A DNA stretch of 21,061 nucleotides from Deltaproteobacteria bacterium (GTDB taxonomy: Bacteria > Myxococcota > B64-G9), in assembly GCA_003647095.1 (NCBI GenBank), contig QMME01000019.1, positions 1 through 21,061 on the forward strand. Reading direction: 5' to 3'. The notes under the pieces are model-generated. The model did not search any database and was not told the DNA's origin. It saw only the letters and a list, made by a program, of their open reading frames with translations. This document shows, one piece after another, positions 7,601-18,523 of the stretch. A program made the position numbers and the translations under genes. The first letter of the stretch is position 1. Every line of letters starts with the position of its first letter.

Positions 7601-8506
7601 CAAAACTGCGAGGACAGCTCCCAGGTTTGCGGCGATGCCGACGGCACCGCTGCTTGCTACGATGAAGAAACTCAGTGCGGTGACTGGGATGACAACGACA
7701 ACGACGCAGCTTTCGACTGTGGCGATCCCACCACCTGCCAGAACACGGCCGCCTGCACGGCCGGTTCGGGTGCGGCCGGCAGCCCGTGTTCGGCCCCGAC
7801 GGATTGCGTGGCCAGCAACGGCGACCCCGCCTGCCTGGACTCGAACTTCGGTGACTGGGATGGCTACTGCTCCGAGTGGTGTTCTAACGACGATGCCTGC
7901 CCGGCAGGATCGACCTGCCTGGGAATTGGACTTCCACTCGGCCTGTGCTTCGATAACTGCGATGCCTCGACCGATCCCTGCCGCTCCGACACCTGGACCA
8001 ACGCCGCCGGCGATGCCGACTGCCACTACGAGTGCACCAGCGTCGGATCCGGCACCTCGGTTTGCCTGCCCAGGTGCTTACCCAATAGCTGCCAGGCCGT
8101 CGATTTGGGAACTTTCGACGGCACCACGACGATAAGTCTGACCGACCAGGACAGCTGCAACAATGGCACGTCATACTACAGCGCACCTTCGGGCAATAGT
8201 AATTGCACCGGGTATTCCAGCAACGGTTCGGAAATCGTCTACCATCTTATCGTTGCCGCCGGGGAAACTGCCACTGTCACCATCACCCCGCACACCGGGG
8301 AGACGCAGGATTCCTCTCTCTGGGTGACGACCGATTGCCTCGACTTCGATGGAGCCTCTTGTTTTGCCGGAGCCGATGAGACGTTTAGCGGTGACCCCGA
8401 GACCACGCAGGTTGACAACTCGAGTGGTTCTTCATCTATGGTCGTATACATCATCGCCGATACCTATTCCGGCTGCGGCATCTTCGACATCACGGTGGCT
8501 CCCTGA
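4634..8506 (+). CDS. Secreted Cys-rich repeat lipoprotein (about 14 eight-cysteine modules)
   Basis: The product has 1,290 residues. The N-terminus has basic residues (MRAVRSTK), a hydrophobic core and LGAGC, giving a probable lipoprotein signal with the lipidated cysteine at C26 followed by a glycine tether. Residues about 35-788 are 13 tandem modules of roughly 52-62 residues, mostly with eight cysteines. A typical module has a C-x3-C opening, a TRCNGD-like turn, a QTC, a GCLxW and two or three further cysteines. Residues about 789-951 form a cysteine-poor domain starting GLVDGSFEE, which looks like an extracellular beta-sandwich. A fourteenth module follows (about 952-1010), then an Asp/Cys-rich stretch and a C-terminal beta-rich region (about 1158-1290) resembling bacterial pre-peptidase-type domains. 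Over one hundred cysteines imply disulfides formed outside the cytoplasm. No enzyme motif was found. A surface structural, adhesive or binding role is plausible but inferred. Confidence 0.88.
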   Translation: MRAVRSTKLLSFVATAALAGMLGAGCGGGGTSNPCEGIQNACPTEGIHKCSGDTGIQTCEKNADGCLVWSAATQCGDLQTCQATGSDAACRCSNQCPQAGDTQCKSGTDVIQTCTANSYGCLAWVDGTDCATESKYCDDSSEPAVCAESCSDRCTQGETRCNGDVVEGCATAASGCLDWIPGANCADNGQICSDASGTAGCYAPCTDACDTVDATRCQGEAVQTCRVGNDGCKAWVVSEDCSTNNQYCVESGGSASCAATCQDRCPADGDTRCADDETVQTCTTVASGCLDWQKTDECSLPRTKCQVSGGTAQCVEQCQDVCDPNIDDSQCNGTMRQGCQVVAETGCYDWVDLEDCASNGGFCDNSVNPVVCADHCTNECDTLDAKRCDPLGRVIQVCQAGSDGCNDWVTDTDCTANSQVCYDYNNGGSPKCIEPCESECSTAGATRCNNDDSAVETCELNTSNGCNYWNVTTTCAEPTPLCDDSSGDAQCVCTDLCDTAGATQCNGDVIQECAADGDQDSCLEWKDTTDCSQGGTSTDTCDVDNSGNAVCVCSDECQTGDTACNGDWVQTCVADGDDDDCLELADTTYCPDDGNEPTDTCGVDDNGDASCVCTDTCTPENSTQCDVGFAWIQTCTDGDSDGCLEWTNTTDCTQGGSSNDVCDDSGGSAQCVASCTNDCTEQELDTTRCGTDGTNDIVETCQVGGDGCRHWLLTDTCTDTTPACAVVDNTAQCVCVDECDTAGESCNGNIPEHCVVGADGCNDLTQDDACTADEVCEVYSGLSQCVVSCTEGLVDGSFEEVDSSSTWTATSSAWGTPMCDPNTCGNGTNLAFDGTWWIWVGGGQADVVDVSQQITIPQGRQATLFFLLWILPQTGNSNEITEVLIDSTSVWSVDTTDPQYYPTYKLVSVDLSAYADGAPHILHFHSVTVDASTSIFIDYAGLGIGSYLANSCCWNACMAEDVSMCSGVSGNEVWTCEVQTSGCLDWSVSQNCEDSSQVCGDADGTAACYDEETQCGDWDDNDNDAAFDCGDPTTCQNTAACTAGSGAAGSPCSAPTDCVASNGDPACLDSNFGDWDGYCSEWCSNDDACPAGSTCLGIGLPLGLCFDNCDASTDPCRSDTWTNAAGDADCHYECTSVGSGTSVCLPRCLPNSCQAVDLGTFDGTTTISLTDQDSCNNGTSYYSAPSGNSNCTGYSSNGSEIVYHLIVAAGETATVTITPHTGETQDSSLWVTTDCLDFDGASCFAGADETFSGDPETTQVDNSSGSSSMVVYIIADTYSGCGIFDITVAP
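4736..6997 (+). repeat. Tandem 8-cysteine protein repeats (13 modules)
   Basis: The coding sequence contains 13 consecutive degenerate modules of about 155-185 bp. Similarity is visible at DNA level in recurring phrases such as caccgccggggccacc, acctgcgaca and gtgcagacctgc. The modules are in frame and vary in length, so this is coding repetition and not a CRISPR or satellite array. A further isolated module lies at about 7487-7660 after an inserted domain. Confidence 0.85.
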
Positions 8507-8530
8507 CGGGTAATCTCCTGTCTGTTTCAA

Positions 8531-8560
8531 CCCCCGCCCTTTCCGGGCGGGGGTTTTTTT
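8531..8560 (+). terminator. Rho-independent terminator after the lipoprotein gene
   Basis: A perfect 9-bp GC stem, CCCCCGCCC (8531-8539) with GGGCGGGGG (8545-8553), closes a TTTCC loop and is followed by seven Ts (8554-8560). It lies 24 nt after the stop codon and separates this unit from mfd. Confidence 0.95.
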
Positions 8561-8615
8561 ATTGGGCCGGGCAACACGCTCGCGGCCATTGCGCCGGCGG
8601 CGCGCTTGTGGCTCA

Positions 8616-12155
<3,540 letters not shown>

Positions 12156-12168
12156 CTTCCCCACCAGG

Positions 12169-12846
12169 CTAAAAGGGTGTGACTTCCTCGAAGATGGGTG
12201 AATCCACCCGGGTGGCGGTTCCCACGGCCACCGAGCGGACCACCTTCTCCAGGTGCTGGCGGGCCTGGGCGCTGAAGGGAGAGAAACGCAGGCCGAAGCC
12301 TTCACCGGGACGGCGCCAGGCCACCTGGCCGGCGAGATCGATGGGCTCGTCCTGGCCCGGCGGATACAGGCGCAGCAACACCTTCTCCCCCAACCGGGGA
12401 GGGCGCTTGCTGGACACGAACACCCCGCCACCGGAGATGTTACGGGTGTAGTCGACCACGAAATCGGTGGCGGTACGATAGGTCACCCGCATGGCCACGC
12501 GGTAGCGCGGCTGCCGGCGAGCCCGGTCGGCCAGGTGCCGCTGGCGGGTAAGTCCCAGCAACTTTTCGCGCTTCTCCACCTCGGAGGCCAGAAAGCCGAT
12601 CCCGGCCAGGAGTGTTTTTTCTCCGCGCCGCTTCCACAACACCGCCCCGCGAATGGCCACTTCGTCATCGCCGCAGCGTATCAGCAGCTCCAGCGGCTCT
12701 CCCATGGCGACATCTTCCGGGGCCTCCACCACCAGCCCCCCGTGCGGCGGTTCGCCGAGGTAGTTGGCGGCCACCTCCCGCCAGTCGCTCACAGAAACCA
12801 GCAAGCGGCGTAATCCGCCGCCTGCCGGAAAAGAGGTTTCACCCAT
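12169..12846 (-). CDS. PilZ-domain protein with N-terminal PilZ-like half (paralogue 1)
   Basis: The product has 225 residues and no signal or membrane segment. The C-terminal half (about 105-205) is a PilZ domain, the common c-di-GMP receptor, with R110-xxx-R114 (RRQPR) and N136-xS138-xxG141 (NISGGG). Both halves of the ligand-binding signature are intact, so it probably binds c-di-GMP. The N-terminal half (about 10-100) also looks like a degenerate PilZ barrel. It shares PHGGLVV, the xxLWxR strand and GFxxSEVExREKLLG with the protein at 17862-18494. The ATG has AGGGAGG 8 nt upstream. It converges on mfd with only 13 bp between stops and no terminator there. The output pathway is unknown: no flagellar, pilus or polysaccharide genes are visible nearby. 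Confidence 0.87.
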   Translation of the reverse strand: MGETSFPAGGGLRRLLVSVSDWREVAANYLGEPPHGGLVVEAPEDVAMGEPLELLIRCGDDEVAIRGAVLWKRRGEKTLLAGIGFLASEVEKREKLLGLTRQRHLADRARRQPRYRVAMRVTYRTATDFVVDYTRNISGGGVFVSSKRPPRLGEKVLLRLYPPGQDEPIDLAGQVAWRRPGEGFGLRFSPFSAQARQHLEKVVRSVAVGTATRVDSPIFEEVTPF

Positions 12847-12985
12847 GGACCAGGCCTCCCTGGGGGAACATGACTAGCAATTTTCCGGCCTCCTGGCAAC
12901 AGGCAATCTCCGTCGTGGCCCGAACCCGGCCAGATCACTCGGGAAGAACTTGCATCCGGCGGCAGCAGCAAGGACAATCAAGAGG

Positions 12986-14992
12986 ATGGACGAGCGGCGA
13001 ATTCTCCTGGTCGACGACGACGCCCAGCTGGCCGAACTGTTGCAGGACCTGTTGCGGGAAAATGGTTACCAGGTGCAATGGGCCCGTGATTGCCGCCAGG
13101 CCCGCGAACTGTGCCAGTGCTGGCAACCGCAGTTGTTGCTGCTGGACCTGCGGCTTCCCGACGGTGACGGCGTCATCTTGATGCGACAGCTGCGCAAGCT
13201 GCAGCTAGAGTTGCTGTTCATCGTGCTCACCGCCTACGCCGACGTCGACTCGGCGGCCGAGGCAGTACGCCAGGGCGCCTTCCGCTACCTGCGCAAGCCG
13301 GTGCAATCCCAAGATCTGCTGGCCATCCTGCAGGCGGCCTTCCAGCAGGTAGAGCAACGCGCCGAGCGCCAGCGCAACGAGAACCTGCTGCTCTTGCGCT
13401 CACGCGAGCTGGAGCAGCAATACCTGGCCCTGGCAGATGCCGCCCGGGAGGGGCTGGTGCTGCTGCAGGACTTCAAGGTCATCTACGTCAACCGGGCCCT
13501 GGCCAACATGTTCGGCTATCAACCGGAAGAGGTGCTGGGGATGGATTACCGGCGGTTCCTGCGCCCCCAGGAACAACAGGAAAGCGCCAACAGGATAACT
13601 CGGCTGCTGGCCGGACAGACCGACAGCCTGACCACCGAGAAGTTGGTGCCCGACCGTAACGGTCGCCTGCACCTGCTCAAGGTCACCGAGGTGGCCGTCA
13701 GGCACGAGGGACAACCGGCGGTTCTGGTGGTGACCCACGACGACACGGGGCGCCACCGGGTCATGGAATCGCTACGGCAGGCCAAGGAGACGGCGGAGAG
13801 GGCCAGCCGCCTCAAGTCGGAGTTCCTCTCCAACATCAGCCACGAACTGCGCACCCCCCTGAGCGGCATCATCGGCTTGACCGAGCTGCTCCGGGAAGAC
13901 AGCCGGCTCGACCGCGAAACGGCCGATCACATCGACGCCATCGGTCGTTCGGCCCGCTCCCTGGTGGAGATCTTCGACGGACTGTTGCACCTGGCCCGGG
14001 CCCGGGCCGAATCGCTCGACCTGCGTTCGGAAGAGTTCTCCACCCGCCAACTGGTGGCCGAGGTGGTCGATCTCATGTCCGCCCGGGCCCACCTCAAGGG
14101 ACTGGCCCTGGAGTGCCGGGTAGACGACGAGGTGCCGAACACCATCGTGGGAGACCGTATCCGCCTGCGCCAGGTCCTGGTCAACCTGGCCGACAATGCC
14201 CTCAAGTTCACCAGCGCCGGTCGGGTCTGCCTGCAACTGGAGCAGGCAAGCAACTCCGAGCAGAAGAAGCTCTTGAGGTTTTCGGTCTCCGACACCGGCC
14301 CGGGTATCTCTCCCGAGTGCCAGCAATCGATATTCGAACCGCTGGTCCGCAAGGATGGTTTGCCGCTGCGCCGCCCCCAGGGGGCCGGCACCGGCCTGGC
14401 CCTGTGCCGGCAACTGGTGGAGAGTATGGGGGGCCAGCTGCAGTTGACGAGCACACCGGGGCAGGGCAGCAGGTTCTGGTTCGAAGTGCCCCTCTCCAGG
14501 CCCCAGGAATCCGCACCACAACCGGCCCAACCCCCGCCGGCCGAGGCAGCTCACCCAGCGGGGCCGGAGCGGGAGCAGTTCTCCGACCTGTCGGTGCTGG
14601 TGGTGGACGACGACTCGGTCAGCAGGGAGGTGACCACCACCATTCTCAAGCGCCTGGGCTGCCGGGTGGATTCCGTCAGCGATGGGAACCTGGCAGTGCC
14701 CCGGGCACTGTCCGGCCAATACGACATCGTGTTGATGGATTGTCGCATGCCGGGCATGGACGGGTTGCAGGCATCACGGGAGATTCGCCGCCTGGAGGCC
14801 GGCAGCGGCCGGCACGTGCAGATCGTGGCCATTACCGCCCACTGCCTGGATGAAGACCGCCAGCAGTGCCTGCGGGCCGGCATGGACGACCACCTCTCCA
14901 AACCGGCGGGCTTGAGAAACTTCCAGCAAATACTACTCCGGGCGCGACAGCGGCTGAGTCAACCCGGCGCTTTTCAACGGGAGAAGGAGTAG
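12986..14992 (+). CDS. Orphan hybrid sensor histidine kinase REC-PAS-HisKA-HATPase-REC
   Basis: The product has 668 residues with no membrane segment, so it is a soluble signalling kinase. Its domains in order are a receiver (about 4-118, phospho-acceptor D54 in LLLLDLRLPDGDG), a helical linker, PAS (about 145-265), HisKA with SHELRTP (H286), and HATPase_c with DNALKFT, DTGPGIS and GTGLAL (about 385-500). A second receiver with LMDCRMPGMDG (D585) follows a Pro-rich linker. All phosphotransfer residues are present. An N-terminal receiver suggests that an upstream kinase controls it, and the C-terminal receiver implies a further phosphotransfer partner; neither partner is in the window. The ATG at 12986 starts the receiver exactly, with AAGGA 11 nt upstream; an ATG at 12950 would add 12 poorly conserved residues. 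Its 3' end overlaps ackA by 19 bp on the opposite strand. Confidence 0.93.
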   Translation: MDERRILLVDDDAQLAELLQDLLRENGYQVQWARDCRQARELCQCWQPQLLLLDLRLPDGDGVILMRQLRKLQLELLFIVLTAYADVDSAAEAVRQGAFRYLRKPVQSQDLLAILQAAFQQVEQRAERQRNENLLLLRSRELEQQYLALADAAREGLVLLQDFKVIYVNRALANMFGYQPEEVLGMDYRRFLRPQEQQESANRITRLLAGQTDSLTTEKLVPDRNGRLHLLKVTEVAVRHEGQPAVLVVTHDDTGRHRVMESLRQAKETAERASRLKSEFLSNISHELRTPLSGIIGLTELLREDSRLDRETADHIDAIGRSARSLVEIFDGLLHLARARAESLDLRSEEFSTRQLVAEVVDLMSARAHLKGLALECRVDDEVPNTIVGDRIRLRQVLVNLADNALKFTSAGRVCLQLEQASNSEQKKLLRFSVSDTGPGISPECQQSIFEPLVRKDGLPLRRPQGAGTGLALCRQLVESMGGQLQLTSTPGQGSRFWFEVPLSRPQESAPQPAQPPPAEAAHPAGPEREQFSDLSVLVVDDDSVSREVTTTILKRLGCRVDSVSDGNLAVPRALSGQYDIVLMDCRMPGMDGLQASREIRRLEAGSGRHVQIVAITAHCLDEDRQQCLRAGMDDHLSKPAGLRNFQQILLRARQRLSQPGAFQREKE

Positions 14993-16209
14993 CGGAAGCC
15001 TGCCCGGTCAAACCGGCCGGTCACCTGGGCCAGGGTATCTTCGGCAATCACCCGCTCCTCGTCAGTGGGAACCACCCATACTTGTACCCGGCTGCCGGGG
15101 CTGCTGATGCACAGTTCATGGGCGCCACCAACGGCTTGGCGGTTGCGCTCCCCGTCCAGCCGGATTCCCAGGAAATCCAGTTGTCGCAGGGCGCCAGCGC
15201 GAATTTCCGGGGAGTTTTCCCCCACCCCGGCGGTGAAGATCACCGCATCCAGACCACCCATGAGGGCTGCGTAGGCGCCGATGACCTTGCGTAGCGAGCG
15301 GCACTCCACCGCCAGTGCCAGTTGGCAACGCTCATCGCCCGCGGCGGCCGCCTGCACGATCTCCCGGCGATCGGAAAAACGGCCGGTCAGGCCCAGCAAC
15401 CCGCTTTCCCGGTTAAGTATCGTGTCCAGGCGCGCGGCATCCAGTCCTTCCTTCCTCATCACCCACAGCGGTACCGCCGCATCGATCCAGCCGCAACGGG
15501 TTCCCATCACCAGGCCCTCCAGCGGCGTGAACCCCATGCTGGTATCGATGGACTTGCCACCGGCCACCGCCGCCGCGCTGGCGCCGTTGCCGATGTGCAG
15601 GGTGACCAGGCGCAATTGCTCCAGGGGACGGTCCAGCAACGCCGCCGCCCGGTGGGCCACGTAGAGGTGACTGGTGCCGTGGAAGCCGTAGCGGCGGATG
15701 GCGTATTTCTCGTACCAGCCGGCCGGCAAGGGGTAGCGATAGGCCTCGGGGGGCATGCTCTGGTGGAAGGCGGTGTCGAATACCGCCACCTGCACGGCAC
15801 GGGGCAACAATTCGCGGGCGGCACGGATGCCGGCCAGGTTGGGCGGATTGTGTAGCGGTGCCAACTCGCTGCACCTTTCCACCTCGCGCAGCAACTGCTC
15901 ATCGATGCGAGCGCTGCGGGCGAAGCGCTCCCCCCCGTGCACCACCCGGTGACCGACGGCGGCAATGGCACCGGCGTCGTGGTTCCGGCGCCCGGCGATA
16001 CCGGCCAGCACCAGTTCCACCGCCCGCCGGTGATCGGAGCAGTCCACCGCCTCGTTACTCCCCTCTCCGCCGGCATCGTTCACCAGCAAGCGGCTGTTCG
16101 CCAGGCCGATGCGTTCGACGATGCCCCAGCGCAGCCGTCGCAATGGTTCGGCCGACCACAGGGCGAACTTGACCGATGAGGAACCACAGTTGAGCACCAG
16201 GATCTCCAC
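14974..16209 (-). CDS. ackA: Acetate kinase
   Basis: The product has 411 residues, standard for AckA, which interconverts acetyl-phosphate plus ADP and acetate plus ATP in the cytoplasm. Conserved residues, with Methanosarcina thermophila numbering in brackets, are N7 (N7), R88 (R91), H120 (H123), D145 (D148), H177 in GFHGTSH (H180), N208 in HIGNGAS (N211), R238 (R241) and the PTDEE end (E384 region). One oddity is that the loop after the catalytic arginine reads GTRCGWIDAAV where the family normally has GTRxGDIDPA. The start is GTG, with GGGAGGTGA just upstream. It lies 40 bp downstream of the FadL-family gene on the same strand and may be cotranscribed. No phosphotransacetylase gene is visible. 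ATP formation from pyruvate-derived acetyl-phosphate is the likely role. Confidence 0.96.
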   Translation of the reverse strand: MEILVLNCGSSSVKFALWSAEPLRRLRWGIVERIGLANSRLLVNDAGGEGSNEAVDCSDHRRAVELVLAGIAGRRNHDAGAIAAVGHRVVHGGERFARSARIDEQLLREVERCSELAPLHNPPNLAGIRAARELLPRAVQVAVFDTAFHQSMPPEAYRYPLPAGWYEKYAIRRYGFHGTSHLYVAHRAAALLDRPLEQLRLVTLHIGNGASAAAVAGGKSIDTSMGFTPLEGLVMGTRCGWIDAAVPLWVMRKEGLDAARLDTILNRESGLLGLTGRFSDRREIVQAAAAGDERCQLALAVECRSLRKVIGAYAALMGGLDAVIFTAGVGENSPEIRAGALRQLDFLGIRLDGERNRQAVGGAHELCISSPGSRVQVWVVPTDEERVIAEDTLAQVTGRFDRAGFRYSFSR

Positions 16210-16249
16210 GATTCACCTCCCGGCCCAGGGCAGCGGCCGGCCCGCAAGC

Positions 16250-17653
16250 CTACCGGAACAGGACCACCGAAAAGCTCACCGCCAGCATGTGGGCGGTGGT
16301 GCGGTAGAGGCCGTTGGCCTTGCCCCGGGGGTTGCCACCGGCATCGGTGCCGCCCACGTCGTTGTCCTTGGTCACCGACCACAGCGCCAGCATGTAGCCG
16401 ACATCCAGCTTCCACCAGTCGCCGCGCCAGCCGGCACCCAACCCGATATTGCTCTGGCGCCCGTCCGGAACAGACGGCTCCAGGGTATCGGCCGGTACCG
16501 GGGAAAAGGAAGCGGCGTATCCCGCCCGCAGGCGCAGCTGCCGCCAGGCCCGGTACTCGACTCCCAGAGAAAGCTGCCACGAGGTATGCCAGTTGGCCAC
16601 GACCGGGTCGCCGGCCAGAGCGCAGGCCGGTTGCTCGTGCAGGCAGTCGAAGTCCATGCTCAGTTCGTCATAGCTCTGGAAAAAGGCCAGGTAGAGGTCC
16701 AGCGCCACCTTCAGGCGCTCGGTCCCCAGCCAGGCCAGGCCCAGGTTGGCATGCCAGGGCAGATCGATGTCGACCCGGCCGGTGGTGCTGGCGGGAATGT
16801 CGGTGGCCAGCAACTGCAGTGCCTGACGACCGGCCGGGTTGAAAGAGAAGCGGGCGGTTCCGGAAAAGGGCAGGTGCACACCACTGCGCAGCGAGGCCCC
16901 GAAGGCCAGCCGGCCGGGCCACTCGGCGTAGAGGGCCAGGTTGAATCCATGCCCCAGGGCGCTGCCGGTCATGAGCATCTCTCCCTCGGGATCCGCTATT
17001 GGTTCCGAACTGAGCATCTCGGCCACCCGCAGGTCGAGGTGCTGGCCCAGCCGGGCCGTGGCCCATACCAGGTCGTAGCCGACGGCCACGGACAGGTGCA
17101 GCCGTTGGCGGAATCCCAACAGCTGGGCCAGGTCCAGGGCCACGGTGGGCTGGTTGAAAAAGGTGGTCAGGTCCGACTCGGTGGTTATGAAACGCCCATC
17201 CCAGTCGCCGGGCCAGGCGACACCCAGCCCGAAGGGATTGTTCACCCCGAATCCCACCGCCAGGGGCACGGATTCCGGGCGCCAGCTCACGTACAGGTGG
17301 GAGGGGAAAAACCCCCGCACCTTGGCATGGGCATCGTTCATGCCGTCGTTCACCTGCACCACCTGGCCGGTGGCCAGGCGGGTGTAGGTGCGGAGGGGAT
17401 CGGCCTGGCGGGCGGCCTGGTAGTCGACCAGGGGCAGGGTGGCAGTGGTACCCAGTTGCAAGTGCAAGCCGGTCAACTCGCACATGGCCGCCGGATTATA
17501 GTAGACCACGCTGACATCATCGGCCAGGGCGCTGCGTGCGTCGGCCATGGCCGTGGAGACGGCGGCGTGCTCGTACTGCAGAAACCCTCCTCCCCGACAA
17601 ACCAGGGCCGGCGTGAATACCAGTGCCACGGCAACCAATCGTAACCGTTTCAT
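16250..17653 (-). CDS. FadL/TodX-family outer-membrane transport protein
   Basis: The product has 467 residues. The first 20 residues (MKRLRLVAVALVF...) form a signal peptide. Mature-end features match the OMPP1/FadL family: GGGFLQYEHAAVSTAMADARSALADDVSVVYYNPAAM, in pieces at 21-57, includes the family's NPAAM (53-57). Alternating hydrophobic strands then run to the end, as expected for a beta-barrel, although the last residue is R and not the usual aromatic. FadL proteins let long-chain fatty acids or other hydrophobic compounds cross the outer membrane; the substrate here is unknown. The ATG at 17653 has GGGAGGG upstream and lies 18 nt after the predicted transcription start. The longer start at 17677 precedes that point and is rejected. 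ackA follows 40 bp downstream. Confidence 0.88.
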   Translation of the reverse strand: MKRLRLVAVALVFTPALVCRGGGFLQYEHAAVSTAMADARSALADDVSVVYYNPAAMCELTGLHLQLGTTATLPLVDYQAARQADPLRTYTRLATGQVVQVNDGMNDAHAKVRGFFPSHLYVSWRPESVPLAVGFGVNNPFGLGVAWPGDWDGRFITTESDLTTFFNQPTVALDLAQLLGFRQRLHLSVAVGYDLVWATARLGQHLDLRVAEMLSSEPIADPEGEMLMTGSALGHGFNLALYAEWPGRLAFGASLRSGVHLPFSGTARFSFNPAGRQALQLLATDIPASTTGRVDIDLPWHANLGLAWLGTERLKVALDLYLAFFQSYDELSMDFDCLHEQPACALAGDPVVANWHTSWQLSLGVEYRAWRQLRLRAGYAASFSPVPADTLEPSVPDGRQSNIGLGAGWRGDWWKLDVGYMLALWSVTKDNDVGGTDAGGNPRGKANGLYRTTAHMLAVSFSVVLFR

Positions 17654-17677
17654 TGTCCCTCCCGGACGTGTTCCCAC

Positions 17678-17706
17678 AGGCTAGTCCAACCTCGCCCTGC
17701 TGGCAA
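17678..17706 (-). promoter_or_regulatory. Predicted promoter of the fadL-like/ackA unit
   Basis: On the minus strand, TTGCCA (17706-17701) and TAGCCT (17683-17678) are 17 bp apart. The start point would be near 17671 with an 18-nt leader to the ATG at 17653. The -10 match is moderate. Confidence 0.4.
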
Positions 17707-17739
17707 TCACCTGATATCATGCCGCTCTACGCTTTTCCA

Positions 17740-17768
17740 TTGTCTGGTCCGGCGGGTTTTGCTATCCT
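17740..17768 (+). promoter_or_regulatory. Predicted promoter of the second PilZ gene
   Basis: TTGTCT (17740-17745) and TATCCT (17763-17768) are 17 bp apart, giving a leader of about 85 nt before the ATG at 17862. The leader was inspected for a GEMM-type c-di-GMP riboswitch and no match was seen. The promoter is divergent from the fadL-like promoter about 35 bp away. Confidence 0.45.
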
Positions 17769-17861
17769 GGCGGGGCCGAACAGGGGAGATTACCGGTGCC
17801 GAGGGGATGCTGGATAACGGTCTCTTGCCGGTTTTCTCCTGCAAGCAGGGAGGGAATCCTC

Positions 17862-18494
17862 ATGGTGTCCAGCTTGACCCCCAGGCAGGGCAGGATAATC
17901 AGGAACCTGAGAGTAGTTTATCCATCGCGTGCCGAGTTGATGGACAACTTCCTGTCCTCGGCTCCTCACGGTGGCCTGGTGGTACCGCTGGCAGGAGAGG
18001 CCAATCCGGGCGAGGTGGCCCTGGTTTCCATCACCCTTGAAGCCGAGGGATTCACCACCGACATGCTGGGCATGATCCTCTGGATAAGGGAACGCGAACA
18101 GAAAAAGATATCCGGGGTGGGTTTCTTCTCCAGCGAGGTGGAGCAGCGGGAGCGCTTGCTGGGCTCCGTGCCCAGGGCCTACGAGGGTGAACGCCGGGAA
18201 CCCCGCCTGCCCATGACCCTGGCGGTCAGCTACAGCTACAACGATTCTTTCATCCTGGCCCGAACCCGCAACGTCTCCCGGAGCGGCCTGTGCATAGAGA
18301 GCGCCGACACCCCCCGCGGAGAGGTCAGGATCAGTGTCTACCCGGGAGACTCCCGGCCGCCGGTAAAGCTGAACGGCAACGTGGTCTGGAGCCGGCCGGG
18401 TCTCGACTTCGGCTTTCTCGCCGACGATTCCCAGCAGGCCCTGCCGGCCTACCGGCAAGTGGTCGAGCAGTTGTCCCGGATGCTTTCCACCTAG
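17862..18494 (+). CDS. PilZ-domain protein with N-terminal PilZ-like half (paralogue 2)
   Basis: The product has 210 residues with no signal peptide. The C-terminal PilZ domain (about 108-205) has R111-xxx-R115 (RREPR) and N137-xS139-xxG142 (NVSRSG), the complete c-di-GMP-binding signature. The N-terminal half has PHGGLVV (36-42), MILWIRER and GVGFFSSEVEQRERLLG (85-101), which match the same positions of the protein at 12169-12846. The two are therefore paralogues with a conserved two-part architecture. I chose the ATG at 17862 because AGGGAGGG lies 7 nt upstream and the alignment with the paralogue starts there; an ATG at 17796 lacks such support. The propeller gene begins 29 bp downstream on the same strand, so the two may be cotranscribed. 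The effector partner is unknown. Confidence 0.87.
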   Translation: MVSSLTPRQGRIIRNLRVVYPSRAELMDNFLSSAPHGGLVVPLAGEANPGEVALVSITLEAEGFTTDMLGMILWIREREQKKISGVGFFSSEVEQRERLLGSVPRAYEGERREPRLPMTLAVSYSYNDSFILARTRNVSRSGLCIESADTPRGEVRISVYPGDSRPPVKLNGNVVWSRPGLDFGFLADDSQQALPAYRQVVEQLSRMLST

Positions 18495-18523
18495 ACAATC
18501 GGAAAACCAGACCGCACAAGCTG

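Noticed and set aside
12156..12168. Terminator between convergent mfd and PilZ gene
   Set aside because: Only 13 bp separate the stops and no hairpin with a T-tract is present on either strand.
12950..12978. TTGCAT-17-GACAAT as a promoter for the hybrid kinase
   Set aside because: The start point would fall on the ATG itself and would leave no room for a ribosome binding site; the -10 match is weak.
17769..17861. Leader of the second PilZ gene considered as a c-di-GMP riboswitch
   Set aside because: No GEMM-I or GEMM-II core sequence or convincing paired stems could be seen by eye.
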